Source of the DNA: Streptomyces sp. JH14
Lineage (GTDB): Bacteria; Actinomycetota; Actinomycetes; Streptomycetales; Streptomycetaceae
NCBI RefSeq assembly: GCF_029428675.1
Contig: NZ_JAJNEL010000001.1
Span: 6,448,001 to 6,512,000, forward strand
Direction of reading: 5' to 3'
DNA: 64,000 nt
Shown: positions 45,652 through 53,697 of the stretch, one piece after another
Numbering within the stretch: the first letter of the stretch is position 1
Layout: each line of letters opens with the position of its first letter
Notes under the pieces: generated by a model
Seen by the model: the letters and a program-made list of their open reading frames with translations, nothing else
Told to the model about the DNA's origin: nothing
The model's database searches: none
Program-made: the position numbers and the translations under genes

Positions 45652-46095
45652 CTACCCGCGGACCAGGAGGGCCAGTGGCTGCGCGACGCAGGCGGGCTTG
45701 TCCACGCCGTCGATCTCTACGACGCAGCCCATCGTCAGCAGGATGCCCTGGGGCTTCTCCTCCACCGACACGACAGAGACGCGGGCGCGGACCTTCGAGC
45801 CGACCCGCACGGGGTGCGGGAAGCGGACCTTGTCGACGCCGTAGTTGAGCGACATCGCGACGCCGTCGAACTCCATGAACGGGCCCAGGAAGATCGGCAT
45901 CATCGACAACGTCAGGTAGCCGTGGGCGATCGTCGCGCCGAACGGTCCGGAGGCTGCCTTCTCGGCGTCGACGTGGATCCACTGGTGGTCCCCGGTTGCG
46001 TCGGCGAACAGGTCGACGCGGTCCTGCTCGACACTGATCCAGCCCGTCACGCCGAGTTCCTCGCCGACCTTCGTGGCGAGCTCGTCCAGGTGCAT
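45652..46095 (-). CDS. MaoC-like enoyl-CoA hydratase
   Basis: A 147-residue hotdog-fold protein starting MHLDELATKVGEELGVTGWI. It has DLFADATGDHQWIHVDAEKA with the catalytic Asp and His, FGATIAHGYLTLSMMP, and YGVDKVRFPHPVRVGSKVRA. MaoC enzymes add water across a 2-enoyl-CoA. It follows an AGGAGA site, and its stop is 10 bp from the acyl-CoA dehydrogenase start. It gives the step after the dehydrogenase. Confidence 0.93.
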   Translation of the reverse strand: MHLDELATKVGEELGVTGWISVEQDRVDLFADATGDHQWIHVDAEKAASGPFGATIAHGYLTLSMMPIFLGPFMEFDGVAMSLNYGVDKVRFPHPVRVGSKVRARVSVVSVEEKPQGILLTMGCVVEIDGVDKPACVAQPLALLVRG

Positions 46096-46184
46096 CGTCA
46101 CTGTCTTCTCCTGTCGTTGGTGCACGCCCGCCGAAAGCGGGCGTGCTGATTCACGGTGCGGCGTCAGCGCAGCTGGCAGCCGTG

Positions 46185-47105
46185 CTATTGAGTCAGGTGC
46201 CGACGCAGCCAGCTGGCCTTGTCGGTGGCTGCGCGGCGCGCGACGTCGGAGTCGCCCGCGAGGTGGTAACCGTGCGGTGCTCCCGCGTAGACGTGCAGCT
46301 CGGTCGGGATCCCGGTCTGGTTCAACCGGGTCGCGTACGCCACGTCCTCGTCGTGGAACCCGTCCAGGCTTCCGACGCTCACGAAGGCTGGCGGCAGCCG
46401 GCGCAGGTTCCCGCACCGTGCCGCTGCGGCGTACATCGGAACGTCCTCGGTGCCGTGGAGCTCACCGAGGTAGGCCTGCCAGCCCACCTCGCTGGACCGG
46501 GAGGACCAGATCGGCAGACCCGGCAGACGGCTCGAAAGCGTCTGCTGGTGGTCGTCGAGCATCGGGCTGTCGAGTAGCTGGAACGCCAGCGGCACCTCGC
46601 GGTGGTCTCGGGCGACCAGAGCGAGCGCCGCGGCGAGTCCGCCGCCGGCACCGATGCCGTGGAGGCCGATCTTGAAAGGGTCGATGCCGAGTTCGGCGGC
46701 GTTCTCGTAGACCCACTTCAGGGCGGTGTAGCAGTCCATCAGGGGACCCGGGTACGGCGTGGTCGGCGAAAGCCGGTAGTCGACCGAGACGCCTACGACC
46801 GAGAGCCGGGGGCACCAGTCGTCGAACAGCGGGTCGTCCCACGACATGTCTCCAAGCACGTACCCGCCGGGGTGCATGCTGACGATGCAAGGGAGTGGCC
46901 CGTCGGCGCCCGCCGGCCGGTGCACGCGGATGGTCACGTCCGGGTCGCCGGGAACCACCAGGTCGCGGCGGACGACCCCGTCGGAGAGGGCTGCGGCAGC
47001 GCGCGCTGAGAGCGCAGGTGCCGGGCTGGCGTCCGCGAGCTCGAAACGGCCATAGGTCTCAACCAGGTCCGTCAGCTGGGGGTCGAGCAGGTTCACCAGA
47101 TCCAT
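46185..47105 (-). CDS. HSL-type alpha/beta hydrolase lacking the nucleophile Ser
   Basis: A 306-residue protein of the hormone-sensitive-lipase family: CIVSMHPGGYVLGD (HGGG-like oxyanion region), GVSVDYRLSPTTPYPG, and VYAGAPHGYHLAGDSD with the C-terminal His. The nucleophile elbow, normally G-x-S-A-G-G, reads GIGAGGGLAAA: Gly152 takes the place of the serine (codon at 46650-46652). It is first in the 47.1-40.0 kb operon. Either it is inactive or binding-only, or the residue reflects a single-base mutation (AGT to GGT). Confidence 0.88.
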   Translation of the reverse strand: MDLVNLLDPQLTDLVETYGRFELADASPAPALSARAAAALSDGVVRRDLVVPGDPDVTIRVHRPAGADGPLPCIVSMHPGGYVLGDMSWDDPLFDDWCPRLSVVGVSVDYRLSPTTPYPGPLMDCYTALKWVYENAAELGIDPFKIGLHGIGAGGGLAAALALVARDHREVPLAFQLLDSPMLDDHQQTLSSRLPGLPIWSSRSSEVGWQAYLGELHGTEDVPMYAAAARCGNLRRLPPAFVSVGSLDGFHDEDVAYATRLNQTGIPTELHVYAGAPHGYHLAGDSDVARRAATDKASWLRRHLTQ

Positions 47106-47123
47106 GTGCCCAATGCTTTCATA

Positions 47124-47146
47124 TGACGATTACTTTCACTAGACGA
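47124..47146. promoter_or_regulatory. Candidate operator before the hydrolase-led operon
   Basis: TGACGA (47124-47129) and AGACGA (47141-47146), 17 bp apart, lie 19-41 bp upstream of the start of the operon 47105 to 39990. The surrounding sequence is AT-rich. The same pairing occurs before tetR, the binding protein and the SDR-led operon. Confidence 0.45.
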
Positions 47147-47221
47147 TGACAGTCGAAAAGTTCAACGACTTCAGGCCCTGTACGCGGCCCGTTTGGTCGC
47201 GGTCGCGGACGCGCGGTGTCG

Positions 47222-47407
47222 CTACTCATCGGCGACAGCCCGGAAGCACGCTTCACAGGTCCGGGCGCCGCCGACAGCACGGAACGGCTGCCCGTGCTTG
47301 ATCCACGACGTAGGCTCCTTCCCGCACACCGAGAGCACGGTGCCGAGCGTCTTCGCGTGGACCAGCGTCAGGCTCGCGTCCGTCGATCCGGTCAGCGCGT
47401 GCGCCAC
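47222..47407 (-). CDS. Small hypothetical protein with Cys pairs, 61 aa
   Basis: The sequence begins MAHALTGSTDASLTLVHAKT and ends ARTCEACFRAVADE. A lone Cys (VLSVCGKEP) plus a CEAC pair could bind zinc. Similar short actinobacterial proteins with a TLVHA...CG...RTCxxCF pattern exist as far as I recall, but their function is not known. It begins 17 bp after the pntB stop on the same strand and would be the last gene of that operon. Confidence 0.5.
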   Translation of the reverse strand: MAHALTGSTDASLTLVHAKTLGTVLSVCGKEPTSWIKHGQPFRAVGGARTCEACFRAVADE

Positions 47408-47423
47408 ATCGGGAAAGGTGGGC

Positions 47424-48842
47424 TCAGAGCACCCGCAGGATGTCCTCGACCCGGTCCTTGGCGTCGCCGAAGAGCATCGACGTGTTCTCCCGGAAGAACA
47501 GCGGGTTCTGGACTCCGGCGTAGCCCGAGGCCATCGAGCGCTTGAACACGACCACGTCCCGGGCGTTCCAGACAGTGAGGACAGGCATCCCGGCGATCGG
47601 GCTGGTGGGATCCTCGGCAGCGGCTGGGTTGACGGTGTCGTTCGCGCCGATGACCAGTACGACGTCGGTCTCAGCGAGGTCGCCGTTGATCTCGTCCATC
47701 TCCAGGACCACGTCGTAGGGGACCTTCGCCTCGGCCAGCAGTACGTTCATGTGCCCAGGAAGCCGGCCGGCGACCGGGTGGATCCCGAACCGGACCTGGA
47801 CGCCCCTGTCTCGGAGTTTCCGGGTCAGCTCGGCCACGCCGTACTGGGCCTGCGCCACGGCCATGCCGTAGCCGGGGGTGATCACAACCGACCGGGCAGT
47901 GCTGAGCAGTTCGGCCACACCGTCCGCGGCAACCTCGCGGTGCTCGCCGTAGTCGGTGTCCGTCCTCGGTCCGGCCTCGATCCCGAAGCCGCCGGTGATG
48001 ACGGAGACGAACGAGCGGTTCATCGCCTTGCACATGATGTAGGACAGGTAGGCACCCGAGGAGCCCACCAGGGCGCCGGTGATGATTAGGAGGTCGTTCT
48101 CCAGCAGGAAGCCCGACGCGGCTGCCGCCCACCCGGAGTAGCTGTTGAGCATGGACACCACCACCGGCATGTCGCCGCCCCCGATGGAGGCGACCAGGTG
48201 CCACCCGAGGAGGAGGGCCAGCAGCGTGACCGCGGCGAGCAGCCACAGCTGCGGGTCGACGCAGAACCAGGCGGTCAGCGCGGCGAACGCGACCAGGGCG
48301 CCGGCGTTCAGCGCCGTCTTCCCCGGGAGGACCAGCGGCGCCGAGCTGATCCGTGCGGACAGCTTGAGGTAGGCGACGATCGAACCGGTGAACGTCACCG
48401 CGCCGATGAAGACGCCGATGAACACCTCGGCGTGGTGGATGCCCAGTGTGCCGGAGGCGCCCAGGGACAGCGCCTCGGCGCTGTGCCGGTCCCGCTCCAC
48501 GAGCAGGAAGCCGTTCCAGCCGACCAGCACGGCCGCCAGGCCGACGAACGAGTGCAGCAGCGCGATGAGTTCGGGCATGCCGGTCATCTCGACGACCTTC
48601 GCCCGGTGCAGGCCGATCGCTCCCCCCACGGACGTCGCGGCGAGTATCAGCCCGAGGTTGGTGCGGCTGATGTCGTGGTCGAGGGCGAGCGCGACGGTCG
48701 CGACCAGGGCGATGGCCATGCCGGCGATGCCGAAGTAGCTGCCCGCCTTGGCCGTCTCGTGCTGGGAGAGCCCGGCCAGCGCCAGGATGAACAGCAGCCC
48801 GGAGACGATGTACGCCGCCTGGGTGGCAGTGTCGACGGTCAT
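47424..48842 (-). CDS. pntB: NAD(P) transhydrogenase subunit beta
   Basis: A 472-residue protein. The N-terminal part (residues about 1-260) has eight or nine membrane helices forming proton-channel domain II. The C-terminal domain III binds NADP(H): VVITPGYGMAVAQAQYGVAE, FGIHPVAGRLPGHMNVLLAE, and VVLVIGANDTVNPAA. With PntA it couples proton re-entry to reduction of NADP+ by NADH. The gene lies 26 bp downstream of pntA and in the same orientation as the acyl-CoA dehydrogenase pair, so it appears to be part of the catabolic operon. Confidence 0.97.
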   Translation of the reverse strand: MTVDTATQAAYIVSGLLFILALAGLSQHETAKAGSYFGIAGMAIALVATVALALDHDISRTNLGLILAATSVGGAIGLHRAKVVEMTGMPELIALLHSFVGLAAVLVGWNGFLLVERDRHSAEALSLGASGTLGIHHAEVFIGVFIGAVTFTGSIVAYLKLSARISSAPLVLPGKTALNAGALVAFAALTAWFCVDPQLWLLAAVTLLALLLGWHLVASIGGGDMPVVVSMLNSYSGWAAAASGFLLENDLLIITGALVGSSGAYLSYIMCKAMNRSFVSVITGGFGIEAGPRTDTDYGEHREVAADGVAELLSTARSVVITPGYGMAVAQAQYGVAELTRKLRDRGVQVRFGIHPVAGRLPGHMNVLLAEAKVPYDVVLEMDEINGDLAETDVVLVIGANDTVNPAAAEDPTSPIAGMPVLTVWNARDVVVFKRSMASGYAGVQNPLFFRENTSMLFGDAKDRVEDILRVL

Positions 48843-48868
48843 GGGTAGTCAACTCCAGGACGAAAGGG

Positions 48869-50422
48869 TCAGCTGCGCGAGAACATCGCGAGCATGCGGC
48901 GGGTCACGGCGAAGCCGCCGAAGACGTTGACGGAGGCCAGCAGAGTCGCGGCGGTGGCGAGGACGACCACGGTGCGCGCGTCGTCGACGAGGGTGAGCAT
49001 CGCTCCGACGACGATGATTCCCGAGATCGCGTTGGTCACCGACATCAGCGGTGTGTGCAGCGCGTGGTGCACCTTCCCGATCACGTAGTAGCCGATCACG
49101 ATGGCGAGGGCGAACACCACCAAGTGGGGCTCCAGGGCCGGCGGTGCGAGCGCGACGAGCGCGAAGAACACGGTCGCCGCGGCAAGCACGCCGCCGAGAA
49201 GACGTCCCACGCTCAACTGCGCCTTCTCATCGGCAGCCGCGACCGGTGCGAGTGAGACGGCCGCCGGGGAGGGGGTGGCTGCCGAGACCTGGACCGGAGG
49301 CGGCGGCCAGGTCAGCTCGCTCTTCCCGTCCTGGTAACGGACCACGGTCATGGCTCGCTGGACGACGTCGGAGAAGTCGAGGACGAGTTCCCCGTCCTTG
49401 CCGGGCGTCAGCAGCCTGATCAGGTTCACCAGGTTGGTGCCGTACAACTGCGAGGCCTGCGCCGGGAGACGTCCGGCCAGGTCGGTGTAGCCGACGATCG
49501 TCACGCCGTTCTCGGTGACCACGGCCTCACCGGGCACGGTGCCCTCGACGTTGCCCCCGTTGGCGGCGGCCATGTCGACGATCACGCTGCCGGGGCGCAT
49601 CGCGGTCACCATTTCGGCGGTGATGAGGCGAGGGGCGGGCCGTCCCGGGATCAGCGCCGTGGTGATGACGATGTCGGTGCCCGGCACGGTTTCCCCGTAG
49701 AGCCTCTCGGCCCGGGCGCTGTAGTCATCGGACATCGGGGTGGCGTAGCCGGTGGCCGAGACGTTGTTCTCGTCGGCCCGTGCCGTCGCGACCGAGAGGA
49801 ACTCGGCGCCGAGCGAGCGCACCTGGTCCGCCACCTCAGGCCGGGGGTCGGTGGCCCTGACCACCGCACCCAGGCTGCCGGCGGCGCCGATGGCGGCCAG
49901 CCCCGCGACGCCTGCCCCGACCACCAGGACCTGTGCCGGCGGCACCTTTCCGGCGGCCGTCACCTGGCCGGTGAAGAACCGTCCGAACAGGTGGGCTGCC
50001 TCGATGACCGCGCGGTAGCCGGCGATGTTCGCCATTGAGGAGAGCACGTCCAGGGACTGTGCGCGCGAGATCCGCGGCACCGCGTCCATCGCGAGCGCGG
50101 TGATCGGTCTGCCGGCCAGGTCCTCGACCAGGGCCGGGTCGAGCGCCGGGCCGAGGATGCTGACCAACGTCGCGCCGGGCTTGAGCGCGGCCAGCTGATC
50201 GGGCGACGGGGCGTTGACGCCCAGGACGACATCGGCGCTCGACGTCGGAGCGATGCTCGCGCCCGCCTCGAAGTAGGCCCGGTCCGAGAAGTCCGACCCC
50301 AGCCCGGCGCCCTGCTCGACGACGACCTCATAGCCGAGGCCGAGCAGCCGCCCGACAGTCTCCGGGGTCGCCGCGACGCGCGTCTCACCGGACCGCGCTT
50401 CCTTCAAGACTCCGATGATCAT
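48869..50422 (-). CDS. pntA: NAD(P) transhydrogenase subunit alpha
   Basis: A 517-residue fused alpha subunit as in E. coli. Domain I (residues about 1-380) has MIIGVLKEARSGETRVAATP, QVLVVGAGVAGLAAIGAAGS for NAD(H), and VVTENGVTIVGYTDLAGRLP. A Pro/Ala linker (about 385-410) joins four C-terminal membrane helices, with KVHHALHTPLMSVTNAISG. The start ATG lies 55 bp downstream of the acyl-CoA dehydrogenase stop. It is one of the few cases I know of an intact PntAB inside an acyl-CoA catabolic cluster. Confidence 0.97.
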   Translation of the reverse strand: MIIGVLKEARSGETRVAATPETVGRLLGLGYEVVVEQGAGLGSDFSDRAYFEAGASIAPTSSADVVLGVNAPSPDQLAALKPGATLVSILGPALDPALVEDLAGRPITALAMDAVPRISRAQSLDVLSSMANIAGYRAVIEAAHLFGRFFTGQVTAAGKVPPAQVLVVGAGVAGLAAIGAAGSLGAVVRATDPRPEVADQVRSLGAEFLSVATARADENNVSATGYATPMSDDYSARAERLYGETVPGTDIVITTALIPGRPAPRLITAEMVTAMRPGSVIVDMAAANGGNVEGTVPGEAVVTENGVTIVGYTDLAGRLPAQASQLYGTNLVNLIRLLTPGKDGELVLDFSDVVQRAMTVVRYQDGKSELTWPPPPVQVSAATPSPAAVSLAPVAAADEKAQLSVGRLLGGVLAAATVFFALVALAPPALEPHLVVFALAIVIGYYVIGKVHHALHTPLMSVTNAISGIIVVGAMLTLVDDARTVVVLATAATLLASVNVFGGFAVTRRMLAMFSRS

Positions 50423-50477
50423 GAGTGGTGCTCCCTGTCAGTGACGAGGTGAGGGGTGCGGGTATGACGAGTGGCCT

Positions 50478-51572
50478 TCACCGCGGCAGGTCGACGAGTG
50501 CCGCCAGGCGAACCCGGTGTCCGCCCGGCGTGCCGAGCGCGATCTGGTCGGACTTGGCGCGCTTGAGGTACAGGTGAGCCGGGTGCTCCCAGGTCATGCC
50601 GATACCCGCGTGGAGCTGGACCGCTTCCTCCGCGGCCGCGACGGCGAGGTCGCTGCAGTAGGCCTGGGCCACCGCGGCCGCGACCGGGACGTCGAAGCCG
50701 TCCTCCGCGAGAGCCGCGGCGGCGTAGCGCGCGGCGGCGGCGGCCGACTCGACGCCCGTGTACAGATCGGCCAGCCGGTGCTTGAGCGCCTGGAAGCCGC
50801 CGAGGACCCGCCCGAACTGGCGGCGCTCCTTGAGGTAGGCGACGGTCGTGTCGAGGCACCAGCGCGCGACGCCGAGCTGCTCGGAGGCGAGCAGGGAGGC
50901 GCCGGCGCCGATTGCGTCCCGGATCGCGGCCTCGGCCTCGGCTTCGGCGAGGACGAGGGTGCCCGGGGCCGAGTCGAAGCTGACGTCGGCGAGCTGGCGC
51001 GTCATGTCGAGGGAGACGACCGGGGCGACCGAGGCCGCCGCAGCCTCCACCGCGTAGACGGCGACACCGGTCGGCGTCGCGACGGGAACCAGCAGGACGT
51101 CGGCCTCCAGCGCCCCGGCAACACTCGTGACCGAGCCGGTCACGAGTTCCCCGGAGAGCCGCAGCGCCGGGAGGGCGTCGGAGACAGCCGTGGACCACGG
51201 CACGGCCAGGGCCGCGGTCCGCTCCCCGGCGGCGACGGCACCGAGCAGCCCGGAGCGCGTGTGCAGCAGCAGCGTCGTGGCAATCACCGAGCTGGTCAGG
51301 AACGGAACCGGGGCCATGCTCAGCCCGAGCTCCTCCAGGACCACCGCGGCCTCGCGCGCCGAGGCGCCCTGTCCGCCACGTTCCTCCGGCACCAGCAGGC
51401 CGGCCAGGCCCAGGTCCGCCGCCAGGGAACTCCACAGGTCGTCGACCAGAGACCGGTCGCCGTCGTACATCGCGACCACGGCCGCCGGGTCGCACCGCGC
51501 CGCCAGCAGGCTTCGCACGCTCGCGCGCAGGTCGTCCTCGATCTCGGTGTACAACAGATCAAGCTCGCTCAC
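50478..51572 (-). CDS. Acyl-CoA dehydrogenase, second subunit type (364 aa)
   Basis: Starts at a GTG (MSELDLLYTEIEDDLRASVR) with GGAAGGAG eight bases upstream, overlapping the stop of the previous gene by 4 bp. The fold is acyl-CoA dehydrogenase: GLAGLLVPEERGGQGASARE, LGVARWCLDTTVAYLKERRQ, and QLHAGIGMTWEHPAHLYLKR. It is more divergent than its neighbour, and the C-terminal catalytic motif is missing. This pairing of a standard and a divergent dehydrogenase is that of alpha2-beta2 enzymes of steroid side-chain degradation (FadE28/FadE29-like), which suggests a heteromeric enzyme. Confidence 0.9.
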   Translation of the reverse strand: MSELDLLYTEIEDDLRASVRSLLAARCDPAAVVAMYDGDRSLVDDLWSSLAADLGLAGLLVPEERGGQGASAREAAVVLEELGLSMAPVPFLTSSVIATTLLLHTRSGLLGAVAAGERTAALAVPWSTAVSDALPALRLSGELVTGSVTSVAGALEADVLLVPVATPTGVAVYAVEAAAASVAPVVSLDMTRQLADVSFDSAPGTLVLAEAEAEAAIRDAIGAGASLLASEQLGVARWCLDTTVAYLKERRQFGRVLGGFQALKHRLADLYTGVESAAAAARYAAAALAEDGFDVPVAAAVAQAYCSDLAVAAAEEAVQLHAGIGMTWEHPAHLYLKRAKSDQIALGTPGGHRVRLAALVDLPR

Positions 51573-52747
51573 TTGGCCAGCTCCTTCCAGGCGATGTCCT
51601 TGTCGACGCGGTGCTCCGGCGGAAGGCCCAGGACCCGTTCGGAGACGATGTTGCGCAAGATCTCCGAGGTGCCGCCCTCGATCGAGTTGCCCTTCGCCCG
51701 CAGGTAGCGGTAGCCCGCGTCCCGGGCAAGGAGGTCCACCCGGTCGGGGCGGGTCATCGTCCAGTCGTCGAATCGCAGTCCGTCCTCGCCGAGCAGCTCG
51801 AGCTCCAGGCCGGAGAGCTGCTGGGCGAGCCGGGCGAAGGTCAGCTTCATCGCTGATCCCTCCGGCCCGGGCTGCCCCTGCGCTAGCTTCTGGCGCAACC
51901 GTGCGCCGGCGAGGCGGGAGACCTCGGCGTCGACCCACAGCCGCAGCAGCCGGTCGTGCAGCTCCGGCGTCCGGCGTTCCGGGCGCTCACGCCAGGTGCG
52001 TGCCACCACCCCGACCATCCCGCTCTCGCGGGGAGCGGCCCTCCCGCCGATCGCGACGCGTTCGTTGCTCAGGGTCGCGTTGGCCACGGCCCAGCCCTGA
52101 CCCTCCTCCCCCAGGCGCTGCGTGTCCGGGACCCGGACGTCGGTCAGGAAGACCTCGTTGAACTCGGCCTCGCCGGTGATCTGCCGCAGTGGGCGCACGT
52201 CGACCCCCGGGTCGTTCATGTCGCACAGGAAATACGTCATGCCGCGGTGCTTGGGCAGGTCGGGATCGGTGCGTGCGACCAGGATCGCGAACCGGGCGAG
52301 GTGGGCGCTGGAGGTCCAGACCTTCTGGCCGTTCACCGTCCAGCCGTCGCCGTCTCGCACCGCGCGGGTGGCCAGCGCGGCGAGATCCGAACCGGCGCCG
52401 GGCTCGCTGAACAGCTGGCACCAGACCTCCTCGCCGGTCCACAGCGGTCGCAGGTATCGCTGCTTCTGCTCCTCGGTACCGAAGGCGAGGATCGTCGGGG
52501 CCGCCATCCCGAGCCCGATCGTGTTGGCCTGCGGGTTGTTGTCCGGGGCACCGGCCTCGGCGAAGAGCCGGTCCAGCTCGGGTTGCAACACTGAAGGCAG
52601 GCCGAGGCCGCCGTGACCCTCGGGATAGGAGATCCAGGCGAGTCCGGCGTCGTACCGGGACCGGAGGAACTCCGTCCGATCGGTCGTGGCCGGGTCGTGG
52701 GCCGCGAGGAAATCCTCGATGCGACGCTGCAGGTCCGCGCTGCTCAT
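51569..52747 (-). CDS. Acyl-CoA dehydrogenase, first subunit type (392 aa)
   Basis: A 392-residue protein starting MSSADLQRRIEDFLAAHDPA. It has ISYPEGHGGLGLPSVLQPEL, QLFSEPGAGSDLAALATRAV, GQKVWTSSAHLARFAILVAR, and the C-terminal GNSIEGGTSEILRNIVSERV. The start codon overlaps the stop of the SDR remnant (TGATG). The next gene overlaps it by 4 bp. With that gene it probably makes one heteromeric dehydrogenase for a bulky or branched acyl-CoA. Confidence 0.93.
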   Translation of the reverse strand: MSSADLQRRIEDFLAAHDPATTDRTEFLRSRYDAGLAWISYPEGHGGLGLPSVLQPELDRLFAEAGAPDNNPQANTIGLGMAAPTILAFGTEEQKQRYLRPLWTGEEVWCQLFSEPGAGSDLAALATRAVRDGDGWTVNGQKVWTSSAHLARFAILVARTDPDLPKHRGMTYFLCDMNDPGVDVRPLRQITGEAEFNEVFLTDVRVPDTQRLGEEGQGWAVANATLSNERVAIGGRAAPRESGMVGVVARTWRERPERRTPELHDRLLRLWVDAEVSRLAGARLRQKLAQGQPGPEGSAMKLTFARLAQQLSGLELELLGEDGLRFDDWTMTRPDRVDLLARDAGYRYLRAKGNSIEGGTSEILRNIVSERVLGLPPEHRVDKDIAWKELAK

Positions 52748-52896
52748 CACGGCACCATCAGCGCGACGGTCTCGATCTCGGCGACCACGGGCGCGCACGC
52801 GTCCGCGTCGAGGTCGAGGACGGCCACGGCGCCGATGTTGCGGGCGGCGCCGGTCACGATGGCGACGCGGGTGTCGGTTCGGGCTGTGGTGCTCAT
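52747..52896 (-). pseudogene. Short-chain dehydrogenase remnant, 49 codons
   Basis: The codons give MSTTARTDTRVAIVTGAARN, then IGAVAVLDLDADACAPVVAE, then IETVALMVP and a stop. This is the SDR strand 1 and TGxxxGIG loop fused directly to the strand-2 VAVLDLD segment, with the intervening helix deleted and the catalytic part gone. Its stop overlaps the next start as TGATG, so the stump may still be translated and feed ribosomes into the dehydrogenase gene. The stump could also be a true small ORF, but the SDR fingerprint argues for decay. Confidence 0.65.
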
Positions 52897-52938
52897 GCGA
52901 ATTCCTGTCATCAGTGCGAGTTCGAGGACCGGGCGGGG

Positions 52939-53697
52939 CTACTCGAGGCCCGCGGTCAGGGACATGCCGCCGTCGATGGGGACGGTCTGCCCGGTGATCC
53001 AGGCGGCGTCGTCGGAGAGGAGGAAGGAGACCGCGGTCCCGATGTCCTCGGGCTCGCCCAGGCGCCCCAGCGGGTAGGCCTGGACGACCTCGGCCTCGCG
53101 GCCGTCGTACAAGGGGATGGCGAACTTCGTCTTTACCACCGCGGGCGCGACGCCGTTGACCCGGATGTCCGGACCGAGCTCGACGGCGAGGAGCTCGGTG
53201 ATCGAGTTCAGCATCGCCTTCGAGGCGCCGTAGAAGCCGATCCCCGGTGCGGTGCGGACGCTGGAGATCGAGGAGACGTTGACGATCGCGCCGCCGTGCT
53301 CCCGCATCCAGGCCCGGTGCACCTTCTGCACCCAGGAGACCGCCGCGATGCAGTTGACCTCGACGATCTTGCGCGCCAGGCCGAGGTCGAGGTCGACGAG
53401 CGGACCGTACGCCGGGTTGATCCCGGTGTTGTTGACCAGGAAGTCGACCCTGCCGAAGGACCTCAGTGCTTGCTGGATCGCGTCGTCCTGGTGGGCCGGG
53501 TCGTCGGCCTTGCCGGCGACGGCCAGGGCGTGCTGCGGGCCGCCGAGCTGCTCCACGGCCTCGTCGAGGGTGTCCTTGTTCCGGGCCGTGATGACGACCC
53601 TGGCGCCTTCGGTGACGAGCTGCTGGGCGATGGCCAGGCCGATGCCGCGGCTGGCGCCGGTGACGATCGCGGTCCTGCCCGCGTGCCGGCCGGTCAC
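52939..53697 (-). CDS. Short-chain dehydrogenase/reductase (SDR), 252 aa
   Basis: The GTG start overlaps the thiolase stop by 3-4 bp. It shows TAIVTGASRGIGLAIAQQLV (NAD(P) binding), VDFLVNNTGINP, NVSSISS with the catalytic Ser, and IGFYGASKAML with Tyr and Lys. The C-terminus is WITGQTVPIDGGMSLTAG. It is a classical FabG-like oxidoreductase. In this setting it should oxidise a 3-hydroxyacyl-CoA, or a ring hydroxyl, to the ketone consumed by the thiolase. Confidence 0.94.
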   Translation of the reverse strand: MTGRHAGRTAIVTGASRGIGLAIAQQLVTEGARVVITARNKDTLDEAVEQLGGPQHALAVAGKADDPAHQDDAIQQALRSFGRVDFLVNNTGINPAYGPLVDLDLGLARKIVEVNCIAAVSWVQKVHRAWMREHGGAIVNVSSISSVRTAPGIGFYGASKAMLNSITELLAVELGPDIRVNGVAPAVVKTKFAIPLYDGREAEVVQAYPLGRLGEPEDIGTAVSFLLSDDAAWITGQTVPIDGGMSLTAGLE

